From assembly GCA_035701265.1 (NCBI GenBank), contig DASSNU010000011.1, positions 1 to 64,000 of the forward strand: 64,000 nucleotides of DNA. Reading direction: 5' to 3'. Below the pieces are notes generated by a model that was given only the letters and a program-made list of their open reading frames with translations, made no database searches and was not told the DNA's origin. Both the position numbers and the translations under genes were made by a program. This document shows, piece after piece, positions 1-8,558 of this stretch. How positions within the stretch are numbered: position 1 is the first letter of the stretch; the number at the start of each line of letters is the position of its first letter. This DNA is from DASSNU01 sp035701265. Lineage in GTDB: Bacteria > Gemmatimonadota > Gemmatimonadetes > Gemmatimonadales > Gemmatimonadaceae.

Positions 1-126
1 TACGGCTGGACATCGTGCGCGCTCGAGCGTGCGGGCGGCATGGGGCAGCTGCGGGCCTTCGGACTCCCGCCCTCGGAATGCCAGCGCCGCCTGATCCCCG
101 ACTGGCCATTCGAGCCCCGGTACTAG
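1..126 (+). CDS. C-terminal end of an unidentified protein (partial)
   Basis: An open frame enters from the left edge and runs 41 codons to a TAG stop. The visible tail ends in the residues PDWPFEPRY and has no transmembrane stretch. I do not recognise a family. The stop lies 40 bases before the next start, which has its own Shine-Dalgarno, so the frame could be real or chance. Codon use is GC-rich at third positions, like the neighbours. Confidence 0.4.
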   Translation, partial: YGWTSCALERAGGMGQLRAFGLPPSECQRRLIPDWPFEPRY

Positions 127-165
127 CATCGTCCCCCGATCGCTGACTGAATACAGGAGGGCTCC

Positions 166-411
166 ATGAGCGGCGTGCCGACTACCGCCACGCGCACGAC
201 CGGGACCGTGAAGTGGTTCAACGAGCGCCACGGCTTCGGCTTCATCGGTCGCGAAGACGGCCGGCCGGACTGTTTAGTGCACCGATTCGACTTCCGCCGC
301 GGAGGGCCGACGACCCTCGCCGCGGGTGAGCGCGTCGAGTTCGCCGTCGTCGAACGCGAGAAGGGCCCGTGGGCGGACGACGTGACGCGGCTCTCGCCGT
401 ACGGGTGGTAA
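166..411 (+). CDS. Cold-shock domain protein (CspA family)
   Basis: The 81-residue protein has the length of a single cold-shock OB-fold that binds single-stranded nucleic acid. After about 12 variable residues it has GTVKWFNERHGFGFI, the usual start of CspA proteins with an RNP1-like HGFGFI (normally KGFGFI). The RNP2 position reads CLVHRF rather than VFVHFS, and the C-terminal half is only weakly conserved, so it is a divergent member. The start is supported by AGGAGGG 6-10 bases before the ATG. It probably acts as an RNA chaperone or stress adaptor. Its neighbourhood of stress-type accessory genes fits this. Confidence 0.85.
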   Translation: MSGVPTTATRTTGTVKWFNERHGFGFIGREDGRPDCLVHRFDFRRGGPTTLAAGERVEFAVVEREKGPWADDVTRLSPYGW

Positions 412-892
412 GCAGTGTGGACGTGTTGATCGCAGCTGATTCTCGTGAGGCGACGATGAGGAGCACGCGGCCATGCAGGGCCGCCGACGGAAGGCCAGGC
501 GACGCACTGCAATTCGACTGAGCTCGGCCGGGAACTCGGCCCTGGGGCCACCGCGAGCATCGTGTCTACTGCGATGCTGCGTCGCGGCGACCGCGTGGGC
601 GTGCTCGCCGTCGCGGTCGCCGCGAGTGCGCCGCGATCGGGTCGGGCGGGCCGGCACCGAGTGTTGCTTCGACGAGATCGACGTCGCGGCTCACCTGGCG
701 CATCGCGAGCCGACGCGCCTCTCGCGGGCCGAGCTCGTGGGGCATGCGACGCGGGATGGCGACAGACGCCGGGATCTCCGCTTCAGCTCGGGAGCGTTGA
801 TGTACTCCACATGCGGACGCGTCACGATCGCCGCATTCCCGAAATGCGTAGCACCAGAGCACCCCACCCCAGCCCCGTGAAGGGCCGCGCTA
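412..892. other. 480 bp without a supported gene
   Basis: Open frames exist on both strands but are arginine-rich shadows without recognisable domains or convincing ribosome binding sites. Scattered minus-strand stretches near 690-860 look faintly protein-like in two different frames. That could be a decayed gene, but I cannot identify it. Confidence 0.5.
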
Positions 893-1174
893 TCACGTGT
901 GCGAGAGCGCCCTCTCCCAGCGCTGCCGCCAGAGGGCGCTCTCCCACCGCTGCCGACTCCAAGGGCGATGGCCAAATCGGCGCGCGTAGTATGCGACGAC
1001 GCGTGCCTCTACCGACTCCTCGGTATCGCCCTCGACGGCCCGGAAGGGTGCGTGCCGGGTCGCGTCATTCGACACGCCGAACCACCACCACGATTCCGGC
1101 CGCCCGGCCCATCGCTCCTCGATGCGGCACGCGTAGCACCGACCGCCGTCCTCGAACGCGAACTCATTGCGCAT
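893..1174 (-). CDS. Small hypothetical protein with W-rich core
   Basis: This 93-residue acidic/aromatic protein of unknown family starts MRNEFAFEDGGRCYACRIEE and contains a WWWFGVS stretch and an AYYARRFGHRPW stretch. The ATG at 1174 follows GGGGAG about 13 bases upstream; the frame extends further upstream only as arginine-rich noise. The C-terminus carries a short internal duplication, QRWESALW followed by QRWERALS, matching a roughly 24-base direct repeat in the DNA. It is transcribed divergently from the antiporter at 1315. Function unknown. Confidence 0.55.
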   Translation of the reverse strand: MRNEFAFEDGGRCYACRIEERWAGRPESWWWFGVSNDATRHAPFRAVEGDTEESVEARVVAYYARRFGHRPWSRQRWESALWRQRWERALSHT

Positions 1175-1314
1175 ACTGACCACTGCTGCTCCCCGCCTGC
1201 GTATGGTCAATCTACCATGGTGCACGCGCCGGAGCTGCGCCCGAGCGTGGATTGGCGTCCGACGTCTAGGCACCCGTGCGTCGCGTGGCGCGGGGACGCG
1301 GGCGGAGCGGCCGA

Positions 1315-2916
1315 ATGCCTGATCTCGGACTCGCGCTCGGGCTCGTCGCCACAATAGCGATTCTTGCCGCCGCCGGTCGGCGTGCCGGACTACCGGACCC
1401 GATCGTCTTCGCGCTCGGCGGTTTGGCGCTCGCCCTCGTGCCCGGCATCCCTCGCACCGCGCTCCCACCGGCACTCGTGCTCCTCGTCTTCCTCCCGCCG
1501 CTGATTTTTGCGGCCGCCCAGGACACGTCGTGGGCCGAACTCCGCCAGGACGCACGTCCGATCCTGCTGCTCGCGGTGGGACTGGTGCTCGTCAGTATGG
1601 CCGCCGTGGCGGTGGTCGCCCACGCGCTCGCGCCTGAGCTCTCGTGGGCTGCGGCATTCACGCTGGGCGCCATCGTCGCGCCGCCCGACGCCGTGGCGGC
1701 CAAGGCGATCGCCGACACGCTACACCTGCCACGGCGGCTCGTCGCGATCCTGGAGGGCGAGGGGCTCGTCAACGACGCGACGGCGCTCGGGGTGTTCCAG
1801 ATAGCGAGTGGGTTGGCGATTGCCGGGGGTGCGTTCGCACCGGCATCGGCGGCGCTCCGCCTCGGGTACGCGGCTGCGACGGGTATCGTGATCGGCGTGG
1901 GCGTCGGCTGGATGGGGCACCACGTGCTGAGCCGCGTGGGCGACGCCGCTGTGGAGAATACCGTGACGCTGCTGCTCCCCTTCGCCGCTTTCCTTCCCGC
2001 GGAACAGGTGCACGCATCGGGCGTGCTCGCCGTGCTGGCGCTGGCGCTCTATCTCAGCCGGTTCAGCGTGCTGGGCCCCGCAGCGGCGAGTCGGCTACAG
2101 GGGCGGGTTCTCTGGGACATGATCAACTTCCTCCTCACAGGGCTGTCGTTCGTGCTCGTGGGGTTGCAACTGCGACCCGCCGTGCAAGGGCTGTCGAATC
2201 GACCAGCGGGCGTGCTCACCGCCGCCGTGGTTTGCCTGACGGTCGTTCTCGTCCGCCCGGCCTGGGTGTTCGGGACGGCGTGGCTATCGGACAGCGTCCA
2301 GCGCGCGCTTGCGGAGGCGGTGCCGTCGCCGAGACCACGGGTGCCGGTCCTCGCCGTGCTGGGCTGGGCGGGTATGCGCGGTGTCGTCTCGCTCGCCCTG
2401 GCGCTCTCGCTGCCGCACCTGACCGCCAGCGGGAGACCGTTTCCGGGGCGAAACCTGATCGTGTTCGTCACCTTCGTGGTAGTCTTGCTGACTCTCGTCG
2501 GACAGGGGTTGACGCTGCCGCTCGTCATCCGCCGGCTCGGTGTCGGCACGGTTGCCGGCAGGGCGGAAGACCAGGAGCTCTCGGCGGAAGTGCGCATGGC
2601 CCGCGCGGCGCTCAACCACCTCGACGCCATCGGCGGCGAGACGCGGGCGCCGCCGGACGTTGTCGAGCGTGTTCGCGGCTTCTACGCGGAGCGCATTGAG
2701 CGGCTGGAGCGGCGCCGCGAGCTGCGGCTGTCCGACACCGCGGAGCAGGCGCTCGAGGCGCAGCTTCGCGAGGGGACGGACCGCCTGCTCGGGCGCCTGC
2801 TCGAGATCGAGCATGCCGAGCTGCAACGCATCCGCATTGGCACGGACCTCGACACCCCGGTCGCGCGCCGTATCCAGAGCCGCCTCGATGGGCTCCGACT
2901 GCGGGAGGGTCGCTGA
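1315..2916 (+). CDS. CPA1-family Na+/H+ antiporter
   Basis: A monovalent cation/proton antiporter of 533 residues. The first ~400 residues form about 12 hydrophobic segments typical of the Na_H_Exchanger domain, with conserved blocks FLPPLIFAAA, APPDAVAA and EGEGLVNDATALGVF, the last two holding the aspartates of the ion-binding site. The C-terminal ~110 residues are charged and helical, a likely cytoplasmic regulatory tail as in bacterial YjcE/NhaP-type proteins. I chose the ATG at 1315, preceded by GGCGGAG; an in-frame GTG at 1276 would add 13 arginine-rich residues. It probably serves pH or salt homeostasis in a stress-gene neighbourhood. Confidence 0.88.
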   Translation: MPDLGLALGLVATIAILAAAGRRAGLPDPIVFALGGLALALVPGIPRTALPPALVLLVFLPPLIFAAAQDTSWAELRQDARPILLLAVGLVLVSMAAVAVVAHALAPELSWAAAFTLGAIVAPPDAVAAKAIADTLHLPRRLVAILEGEGLVNDATALGVFQIASGLAIAGGAFAPASAALRLGYAAATGIVIGVGVGWMGHHVLSRVGDAAVENTVTLLLPFAAFLPAEQVHASGVLAVLALALYLSRFSVLGPAAASRLQGRVLWDMINFLLTGLSFVLVGLQLRPAVQGLSNRPAGVLTAAVVCLTVVLVRPAWVFGTAWLSDSVQRALAEAVPSPRPRVPVLAVLGWAGMRGVVSLALALSLPHLTASGRPFPGRNLIVFVTFVVVLLTLVGQGLTLPLVIRRLGVGTVAGRAEDQELSAEVRMARAALNHLDAIGGETRAPPDVVERVRGFYAERIERLERRRELRLSDTAEQALEAQLREGTDRLLGRLLEIEHAELQRIRIGTDLDTPVARRIQSRLDGLRLREGR

Positions 2917-3324
2917 CGGATGCTCGCTGGGCTCGCGGCTGCGCGGTACATCAGGGAGGCATGTGGGCTCGGAGGACGTCGCGCACCGCAGGGTACCCAT
3001 TAGCCGAGCGGTCTCTTTCCGTCGGCGTGTTCGCGCACCAGTCGCTCGGGATCCTTGAGGGTCTGCCCGAGCGCCGGGACGTTGTCCACGCCATGGATGC
3101 GCGCGCGAAGGACGGTGGCATTCTGCGCGATGTCGCGTCTGGCCACCTGGTCGCTCGCCCATGCGGCTCGACTCCGGCCCCGTCACTTCACTGCCGCTGC
3201 GCGTGTGGGGCACATTGGGGCACATGTTCGCTCCAATCTGCACTCATTGGTGAGCGCAGACGCTCACTGACTGGCAGTCAAGCGGTTGAAATGAGCGCAC
3301 ATAGCGATGAAGCGTGAGCGCACG
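2917..3324. other. 408 bp without a supported gene, upstream of the tRNA-Gly fragment
   Basis: No frame shows a recognisable domain. Immediately before 3325 the sequence GAGCGCACG resembles the D-stem end of a tRNA, but no partner for the acceptor stem strand is found, so the 5' half of a tRNA is missing here. Confidence 0.5.
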
Positions 3325-3374
3325 ACCCTCTTCCCAAGCTGGACGTCGCCGGTTCGAGTCCGGTCGCCCGCTCT
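3325..3374 (+). repeat. tRNA-Gly(CCC) 3'-half fragment, copy 1 (att-like direct repeat)
   Basis: This 50-bp sequence is identical to 9357-9406. It reads as the anticodon loop TTCCCAA, the 3' anticodon stem GCTGG, a complete T arm (GCCGG, loop TTCGAGT, CCGGT) and the 3' acceptor strand CGCCCGC. The 5' half does not fold: no GCGGGCG strand or D arm lies upstream, and the 5' anticodon stem CCCTC does not pair with GCTGG. The best reading is a duplicated tRNA 3' end as left by a site-specific integrase. Antisense frames over it give the familiar spurious GDRTRTGDVQLGK-type peptides. Confidence 0.75.
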
Positions 3375-3858
3375 CTGAAGTGACATGATGGAAGGAAATT
3401 GCAAATGCCGACTCCTATCCGATGGGTCGGCATTTGTGCGTTTGGGCTCGCGTGTGCGCGAGAAATGTCGGAGTCGACCAACGCCCGGTGAGGCAGTCCC
3501 CCTGGCGGGTATCACCGTGGACAGCGAGTGAGAGACCCGCGGGCTGTCTGGCATCGCCCACGTGACGCGAGGCGCCGGTCACGGCATGTGCTGTGCTCTC
3601 CGTTGCGTCGTCCCGTCCCGCCTCGCCACCGGCCAGCGTCGTCTGCACCATCACCGCGTCCCACACGGAGGCGACGTGCGCAACCATGCCTGGGGGGCGG
3701 AGTGGGCTCGCATGACGTTGCCACGCGAAGCTCACAACGCATACGCCGATCTCGCGCAGCCCGGTGGCAACACCTGCTGCGGCGCCAGGGTCAATGCGTG
3801 TGAATCACGCGGGCGTGTAACCGCGCGGCGATCATGGATTATCGAACGGGAGTGGCCG
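3375..3858. other. 484 bp without a supported gene
   Basis: Apart from the hairpin at 3402-3436 I see no gene. A long frame on the plus strand starts at 3562, but its first 99 codons are arginine/cysteine-rich and precede a better start with a ribosome binding site at 3859. Confidence 0.5.
3402..3436 (+). terminator. Hairpin behind tRNA-Gly fragment copy 1
   Basis: Eleven-base perfect arms (CAAATGCCGAC and GTCGGCATTTG) enclose a 13-base loop. The stem shares AATGCCGAC with the hairpin at 9433-9464, which also follows a tRNA fragment. It is therefore probably the terminator of the original tRNA gene, duplicated with it. No long T-run follows. Confidence 0.55.
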
Positions 3859-4362
3859 ATGAACAACAAGCGGAAGCACCGGGGAAGCTCGACGGACAAC
3901 CCGAAAAGCGCTCCGGGCAGGCGCGAATCCGGGATGCCCGGTGGCGGGCAAGGACGCCGGGATGAGGTTGGTCGCAGTGGCGTGTACGCGCCCGGCGCGG
4001 ACAACATTCCGCCAGACGCCGAGATCCGAATGGCTGGATCGTGGGGTGGTGGTGACTACAACGAATCGGGCGGCTCGGAGCTCGTCTACCGGGATGGGCA
4101 GTTGCTGGGTGGCCTGACAGCCGGGCCGAACGGCGAGCCGACGCTCGACATCCACGCGCGAGGCGATCGTCCTCTCGATGCGCGAGAGGATACGGCGTCC
4201 TCCGGCGGCGAGCATGACTCCGATCAACCACCGGCTATGGATCCCGTCGAGCTACGCCTCCGTAGCCTCCCGAAGGGGTCTGGTGGTGAGCCACCTTCGC
4301 GCGGAGAAACGCGAGGCGAAGGGACCCAAGACGAGGAGCGGGGACAGTCGCTGTCGTCGTGA
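3859..4362 (+). CDS. Hydrophilic glycine-rich hypothetical protein
   Basis: A 167-residue, strongly hydrophilic protein without signal peptide or membrane segment. It opens MNNKRKHRGSSTDNPKS and has a central ordered-looking part with PPDAEIRMAGSWGGGDY and GGSELVYRDGQLLGGLT, followed by an acidic/serine-rich disordered tail. GGGAG lies 6-10 bases upstream of the chosen ATG. The gene overlaps the PsiE-like gene by four bases, so the two are probably co-translated. Its composition resembles small stress-induced proteins, but I recognise no family and assign no function. Confidence 0.6.
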   Translation: MNNKRKHRGSSTDNPKSAPGRRESGMPGGGQGRRDEVGRSGVYAPGADNIPPDAEIRMAGSWGGGDYNESGGSELVYRDGQLLGGLTAGPNGEPTLDIHARGDRPLDAREDTASSGGEHDSDQPPAMDPVELRLRSLPKGSGGEPPSRGETRGEGTQDEERGQSLSS

Positions 4363-5000
4363 GCAGAGCGCCCGCAGGTGAGCGTGCCTGGAGGGACGGC
4401 GTGTGCCGCGGAAGGGAATCCGAGGTGCCCAAGGGTCGCATGGATGCACGGGTGAGCACGGCTGCCGAGATCTCACAGCACGACGGCGCGGCACACGAAC
4501 GGCGGATGGACGTCCCGTACACGGGCGTGCACCACTTCGTGCGCCGCTTCCTCGAGCCCGTGCAGGACGCACTCGTCGTCTTGCTCGCAGTGGCCTTATT
4601 CGGGGCCATGGTCCGCGCGGTTCTCTCGATCGGTTCCAACGTACTCGCCCCTGATCTCATCGTCCGCGACGTCATCTCGCAAGCGCTCTTCGTACTTGTC
4701 CTGATCGAGGTGCAGCGGTTGCTCATCATCTATCTGCGCGACCATCATGTGTCGGTGGACGTCATGGTCGAGGCAACGATCGTCGGCGCGCTGCGAGAGG
4801 TGTTGCTCCTCATTGCGGTTGGGGTCGAGCCGCTGCGGCTCCTCGCGCTCACGGCGTTCGTGCTCGCTCTCGGGCTGCTCTTGCGGCTCGGCGACCTTCG
4901 CGCGCCGCCCCGGCGTATTCACGCCCATGGCGGGGGCCACCCGTACGGTGTGAGCCCCGGCCGGCGTCGGCGGCATGGATCAGGCGATCGCACCGAGTGA
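4359..5000 (+). CDS. PsiE-family (phosphate-starvation-inducible) membrane protein
   Basis: An integral membrane protein with four predicted helices in residues ~60-190. The pattern ALVVLLAVALFG, QALFVLVLIEVQRLLIIYL, VEATIVGALREVLLLIAVG and LTAFVLALGLLLRLG matches the PsiE family (E. coli PsiE, function not established). The GTG at 4359 overlaps the preceding stop; internal ATGs near 4440 and 4506 could also start it and would remove a low-complexity leader. The C-terminal ~25 residues are basic and disordered. Family membership is likely from the helix pattern; the physiological role is unknown. Confidence 0.72.
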   Translation: MSRAPAGERAWRDGVCRGRESEVPKGRMDARVSTAAEISQHDGAAHERRMDVPYTGVHHFVRRFLEPVQDALVVLLAVALFGAMVRAVLSIGSNVLAPDLIVRDVISQALFVLVLIEVQRLLIIYLRDHHVSVDVMVEATIVGALREVLLLIAVGVEPLRLLALTAFVLALGLLLRLGDLRAPPRRIHAHGGGHPYGVSPGRRRRHGSGDRTE

Positions 5001-5084
5001 GGGGTTTCATTCCCCGCATCGAGTCCTCATCGCTCACCCTCCACCGTAGTGCCTCGCCGAGCATTGCGGGTCCGTGCCTGCGCA

Positions 5085-5672
5085 CTACGCGACGCCCGGC
5101 GCCGCCCGCGGATGGTGATGGCTCCGCAACGCATGAAGCCGGATGCCGAGTGCGATCAAGAGCGCGCCCGTCACCAGGGCATACGCACCAATCCACAGTA
5201 CGACTGCCAGCGCGCCCACCCCGGGAAAGAGGAGGAGCAGCACGCCGAGCGCGATTGCGGCAAGGCTACTGAGCGCCAGCAGCCATTCGTTGCTGATGAC
5301 TTTCCGCAGCCGGACGGCCGCGCCGAGTTCCAGCCCCCCGGTGATGAGCGCCCAGATGGCGATCAGGTAGAGCAGCGCAAGCGCGGTGAGGCCCGGCCAG
5401 AGTACGGTCACGACCCCTGCCACCACGCCTACCAACCCCCGAAGCAGGAGCAGCCACCAGCGGTCGATTGCGCCGTGCCGCAGGATCGCACTCGCGATGC
5501 TGAACACGCCGTCCACGAAGGCGTATGCACCGTAGAGCAGCACGAGCGCGGCGAGCGAGATGCCCGGCGCGAGAAGGGTGGCGATACCGAAGAGAACGCC
5601 CGCCACTCCGCGGAGCAGCACGGCCCACCAGTTCCGAGACAACGTGTCCACATCGATGACGGCGATTCTCAT
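5085..5672 (-). CDS. HdeD-family (DUF308) acid-resistance membrane protein
   Basis: A 195-residue protein with six hydrophobic segments in three similar two-helix repeats (WWAVLLRGVAGVLFGI, RWWLLLLRGLVGVVAGV, NEWLLALSSLAAIALGV), as expected for HdeD/DUF308. In E. coli HdeD contributes to acid resistance at high cell density; here the link is by family only. AGGAGG stands 7 bases before the ATG. It converges on the PsiE-like gene and is divergent from the sensor kinase gene, so it belongs to the same stress module. Confidence 0.85.
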   Translation of the reverse strand: MRIAVIDVDTLSRNWWAVLLRGVAGVLFGIATLLAPGISLAALVLLYGAYAFVDGVFSIASAILRHGAIDRWWLLLLRGLVGVVAGVVTVLWPGLTALALLYLIAIWALITGGLELGAAVRLRKVISNEWLLALSSLAAIALGVLLLLFPGVGALAVVLWIGAYALVTGALLIALGIRLHALRSHHHPRAAPGVA

Positions 5673-5983
5673 GGCTTGCCTCCTGGTGGAACGCGTGAGT
5701 GCGCGGGTGGATCACGTCCGTCAGACGTCGTGCGATCGTGCTGCAATCGCTACGCCAACCAGCCGTGCTCCCGGGGTTCGGCGTCTGCGTCTCCGGTCAT
5801 GGAGCGCCGCCCACCTGGCACTCGCTATGCGGCGTGAATCGAAGCGAGGCCGAGTCAATGGTACGCGTCGAGCGCGCCCTGTCGTCCAGGCATTCCACAC
5901 CAGGAACGCCTGATCATGTCTCGCCCCGCGACCGCCGCGGCGCGTACGTCCCACGGAGCGCTTTTGGCGCGGAAGGAGAATCT
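5673..5983. other. Divergent intergenic region, 311 bp
   Basis: It lies between the HdeD-like gene (minus) and the sensor kinase (plus). The kinase frame is open upstream to 5699, but the translated text there is low-complexity and the first good Shine-Dalgarno is at 5970-5980. It presumably holds both promoters; I see no clear boxes. Confidence 0.45.
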
Positions 5984-7189
5984 GTGGCCGCTGATGCACC
6001 TGCCGTGCTGGTCGCGCTCCTCATCGAGCACGATCGGAGCGATGCCCGACGCATCGCGCGGCGCCTGGCGCCTGCGCCACGCGCCGGACATTCGGGCGCG
6101 ATGCGCCTCGTGCACGTAGAGAGTGTCGCCGCCGCCTGGGCGGTGCTCCAGCGGTCGACCATCGACGTCATCCTGCTGGACATCGGCGCTCCCGGCGCGC
6201 GCGGCGTCGATGGGCTGCGCGAGGTGTGTGCCGCCGTCCCCAGGGTACCAGTGATCGTGCTTACGGCCGACGAGGCGATCGCGCGCGATGCGATGCGCGC
6301 TGGCGCGTGGGACTACGTGCGCAAGCCGCCGGCCGACGGAGCCATCCTGCGCCACGCCCTGCGTCACGCGCGCGAGCAGCACCGCCTCCTCGAGGAGCTC
6401 GACGTTGCCCGACACGCAGTGGCCGTGCGCGGCCGCCTCGTCGGCATCGTGTCGCACGACTTGCGCAACGCCCTCAGCAGCGTTCAGATCTGCGCGGCGG
6501 CGCTGCTCGATAGGGAGGCCCCGTCCGAGAGCGGGGTGCGCGACATGGCGCGGATCATCCAGCGTGCCACCGATTGGATGCAGCAGATCCTGGATGATCT
6601 GCTCGATGAGACGAGTCTCGACGCCGGCCGTCTCGCCCTCGACCGGAAGCCAACCGTCGTGTCCGAGGTCATCGGCGCCGCGCAGGGGATGTTCGCGCCG
6701 CGAGCCGTGGATCATGCGCTGCGTCTCGTCGTGGAGAGTGCTTCGGATCTGCCGAAGGTGAACGCCGACTCGCGTCGTCTCCTGCAGGTGCTCTCTAACT
6801 TGCTCGGCAACGCCATGAAGTTCACGCCTAAAGGGGGACAGGTGGTGTTGTCGGCGCGGGCGGTGGACGAGACGGCGGGTGACGCCGGCGGCCGCCCCGA
6901 TGCGGTTCGCTTCGAGGTGAGCGATACCGGGGCCGGTATCGCGCCGGAAGATCTTCCGCACGTGTGTGACTGGTTCTGGCAGGCCGAGCACCGTGCGCGC
7001 GGCGGAGCGGGGCTCGGGCTCGCGATCGCGAAGGGGCTGATCGAGGCGCACGGCAGCCGCCTGCGAATGGAGAGTGTCCCGGGGCAGGGGAGCACCTTCT
7101 GGTTCACGGTGTCCACCGCGGCCGCCGCCACCAGGCCCCACTCTACCAATCGTGCGGCCGACGCCGCGACATCTCCGACGCCGGCATGA
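5984..7189 (+). CDS. REC-domain histidine kinase (soluble)
   Basis: A 401-residue signal transducer with no membrane segment. Residues ~8-125 form a receiver domain: phosphoacceptor D66 in LLDIG, T94 and K114. A HisKA domain follows with phospho-accepting H158 in IVSHDLRNALS, then an HATPase domain with LLGNAMKFTPKGG, SDTGAGI and GAGLGLAIAKG. The GTG start is chosen because GGAAGGAG sits 6-7 bases upstream and the receiver fold begins right after it. It overlaps the response regulator gene by four bases, so the pair is probably one phosphorelay. The input is unlikely to be a direct extracellular ligand, because there is no sensor domain. Confidence 0.9.
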   Translation: MAADAPAVLVALLIEHDRSDARRIARRLAPAPRAGHSGAMRLVHVESVAAAWAVLQRSTIDVILLDIGAPGARGVDGLREVCAAVPRVPVIVLTADEAIARDAMRAGAWDYVRKPPADGAILRHALRHAREQHRLLEELDVARHAVAVRGRLVGIVSHDLRNALSSVQICAAALLDREAPSESGVRDMARIIQRATDWMQQILDDLLDETSLDAGRLALDRKPTVVSEVIGAAQGMFAPRAVDHALRLVVESASDLPKVNADSRRLLQVLSNLLGNAMKFTPKGGQVVLSARAVDETAGDAGGRPDAVRFEVSDTGAGIAPEDLPHVCDWFWQAEHRARGGAGLGLAIAKGLIEAHGSRLRMESVPGQGSTFWFTVSTAAAATRPHSTNRAADAATSPTPA

Positions 7190-7866
7190 AAATCGTACCG
7201 GAGCCACGCGCCAGCGAGGTCATTCGCGTCATCCTCGTCGACGACCACGCGATGATGCGCGAGGGCCTGCGCCTCCTGCTGCAGGCGGTCCCCGATATCG
7301 ACGTCGTGGGCGAGGCGGAGAATGGGGCGTCGTTGCTTCCGCTCGCGCGGCGACTCAAGCCGCGCGTCGTCGTCCTCGACCTGGAGATGCCCGGCGGCAA
7401 TGGCGGCGTCGCGCTGCGTGAGCTGGGCCAGACACTCCCGGAGGTACGGGTGCTCGTGCTCACCATGTACGCGGAACGCGACCGGCTGCTCCCGCTGCTG
7501 CAGGCGGGCGCGCGTGGGTATCTCACCAAGGAAGCGGCGTCGAGGGACCTCGTGGAAGCCGTGCGCGTGGTCGCGGCCGGAGAGATCTACGTGCGGCCGA
7601 CTGCCGCCCGGCTGCTTGCCACCGCCGTCGTCCCCCAGCGTGCGGCCGAGACGGCAGGCGGCCGGTTCCGGTCCCTGAGTCAGCGCGAGCAGCGCGTTGT
7701 CCGATCGGTCGCGGAGGGCTACAGCGGTGCGGAGATCGCCCGGCAGCTCGGCATCAGCACGAAGACGGTGAACGCGTACAAGCATCGCATTCAAGACAAG
7801 ATTGGTCTGGGGCACCGTACCGACTACGTGCGGTTCGCGATCGAAGCAGGAATTCTCGGCCGGTAG
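7186..7866 (+). CDS. NarL/FixJ-type response regulator
   Basis: A 226-residue transcription factor with a receiver domain in residues 12-128 (acidic pocket D19/D20, phosphoacceptor D65 in VVLDLEMPG, conserved T and K in LTMY and YLTKEA) and a LuxR-type helix-turn-helix in ~160-222 (LSQREQRVVRSVAEGYSGAEIA, then ISTKTVNAYKHRI). Its ATG overlaps the kinase stop, which makes it the likely partner of that kinase. Targets are unknown; nearby stress genes are plausible. Confidence 0.92.
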   Translation: MKIVPEPRASEVIRVILVDDHAMMREGLRLLLQAVPDIDVVGEAENGASLLPLARRLKPRVVVLDLEMPGGNGGVALRELGQTLPEVRVLVLTMYAERDRLLPLLQAGARGYLTKEAASRDLVEAVRVVAAGEIYVRPTAARLLATAVVPQRAAETAGGRFRSLSQREQRVVRSVAEGYSGAEIARQLGISTKTVNAYKHRIQDKIGLGHRTDYVRFAIEAGILGR

Positions 7867-7928
7867 CGCGGTCTGCACCCCGGGGTGATCGATGCGGAGC
7901 GCCGACGCGGATGGTCAGACCCGACGCC

Positions 7929-8282
7929 TCACTCGATGCGTCGCAGGCCGACCTTCTTTACCGTGATAACCTCGCGCGTGCGATCGGGGCGCACGATCTC
8001 TATCGTGCCGGGAAAGCCGTCCGGCTCCTCGGTAACCCACACCTCACGTGGCTCGCGCACGCGATGATCACCCGAGTCGAGCGCGAACTCGAGGGTTCTG
8101 GTTCGCGCATCGTATGTGATACCGATCAGGCGGGCGCCTTCCGCGACGTACTGGTCGCCCCAGTCGGGGGCGATCACCTCGATGTCGGCCGCCTCGGGTG
8201 CGCCATCGCGAAGAAAGCGCTTGGTGAACACATCGAAATACGCGGCGAGATCGTCCCGCACGATCTTCAACGTCGTTGGCAT
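7929..8282 (-). CDS. DUF5335-like hypothetical protein
   Basis: A 117-residue soluble protein opening MPTTLKIVRDDLAAYFDVFT, with an acidic middle (PDWGDQYVAEG), a beta-rich part (LIGITYDARTRTLEFAL) and a basic end (REVITVKKVGLRR). Size and layout resemble DUF5335 proteins, often found next to BON and HdeD genes in soil bacteria; I assign this with moderate confidence. A start three codons upstream at 8291 is equally possible. It converges on the response regulator gene. Confidence 0.6.
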   Translation of the reverse strand: MPTTLKIVRDDLAAYFDVFTKRFLRDGAPEAADIEVIAPDWGDQYVAEGARLIGITYDARTRTLEFALDSGDHRVREPREVWVTEEPDGFPGTIEIVRPDRTREVITVKKVGLRRIE

Positions 8283-8558
8283 CAGGACCATCCATGTTCC
8301 GGGGCCAATGGCGAAGATTAGACAACGCGCGAAGCGCGCGCCGTCAGGCAATGTCGACGTGCTCCTTCCGGGTTGGCCGGCATGGTACGTGGTCGTGCGT
8401 TGGCCGGCGGATGGCCCCGGCTGTCGGCGCAATGGGAAGCGATGATTCCCGGTTGCCCGATTTCGCATCCGGAAACCGTACGCGATCATCGATGATGCGG
8501 CAGCCCACGCCCCACCGGGGGGCGCCTGGAGGCCGGTTCTACATCGTGGGAGGACATC

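Noticed and set aside
473..880. 135-codon plus-strand frame after the cold-shock gene
   Set aside because: Arginine/cysteine-rich composition, no domain, no ribosome binding site; looks like a GC-rich shadow.
3264..3554. Minus-strand frames with GDRTRTGDVQLGK and GLEPATSSLGRG peptides (also at 9175-9697)
   Set aside because: These are antisense readings of the tRNA-Gly fragment, a well-known source of spurious proteins.
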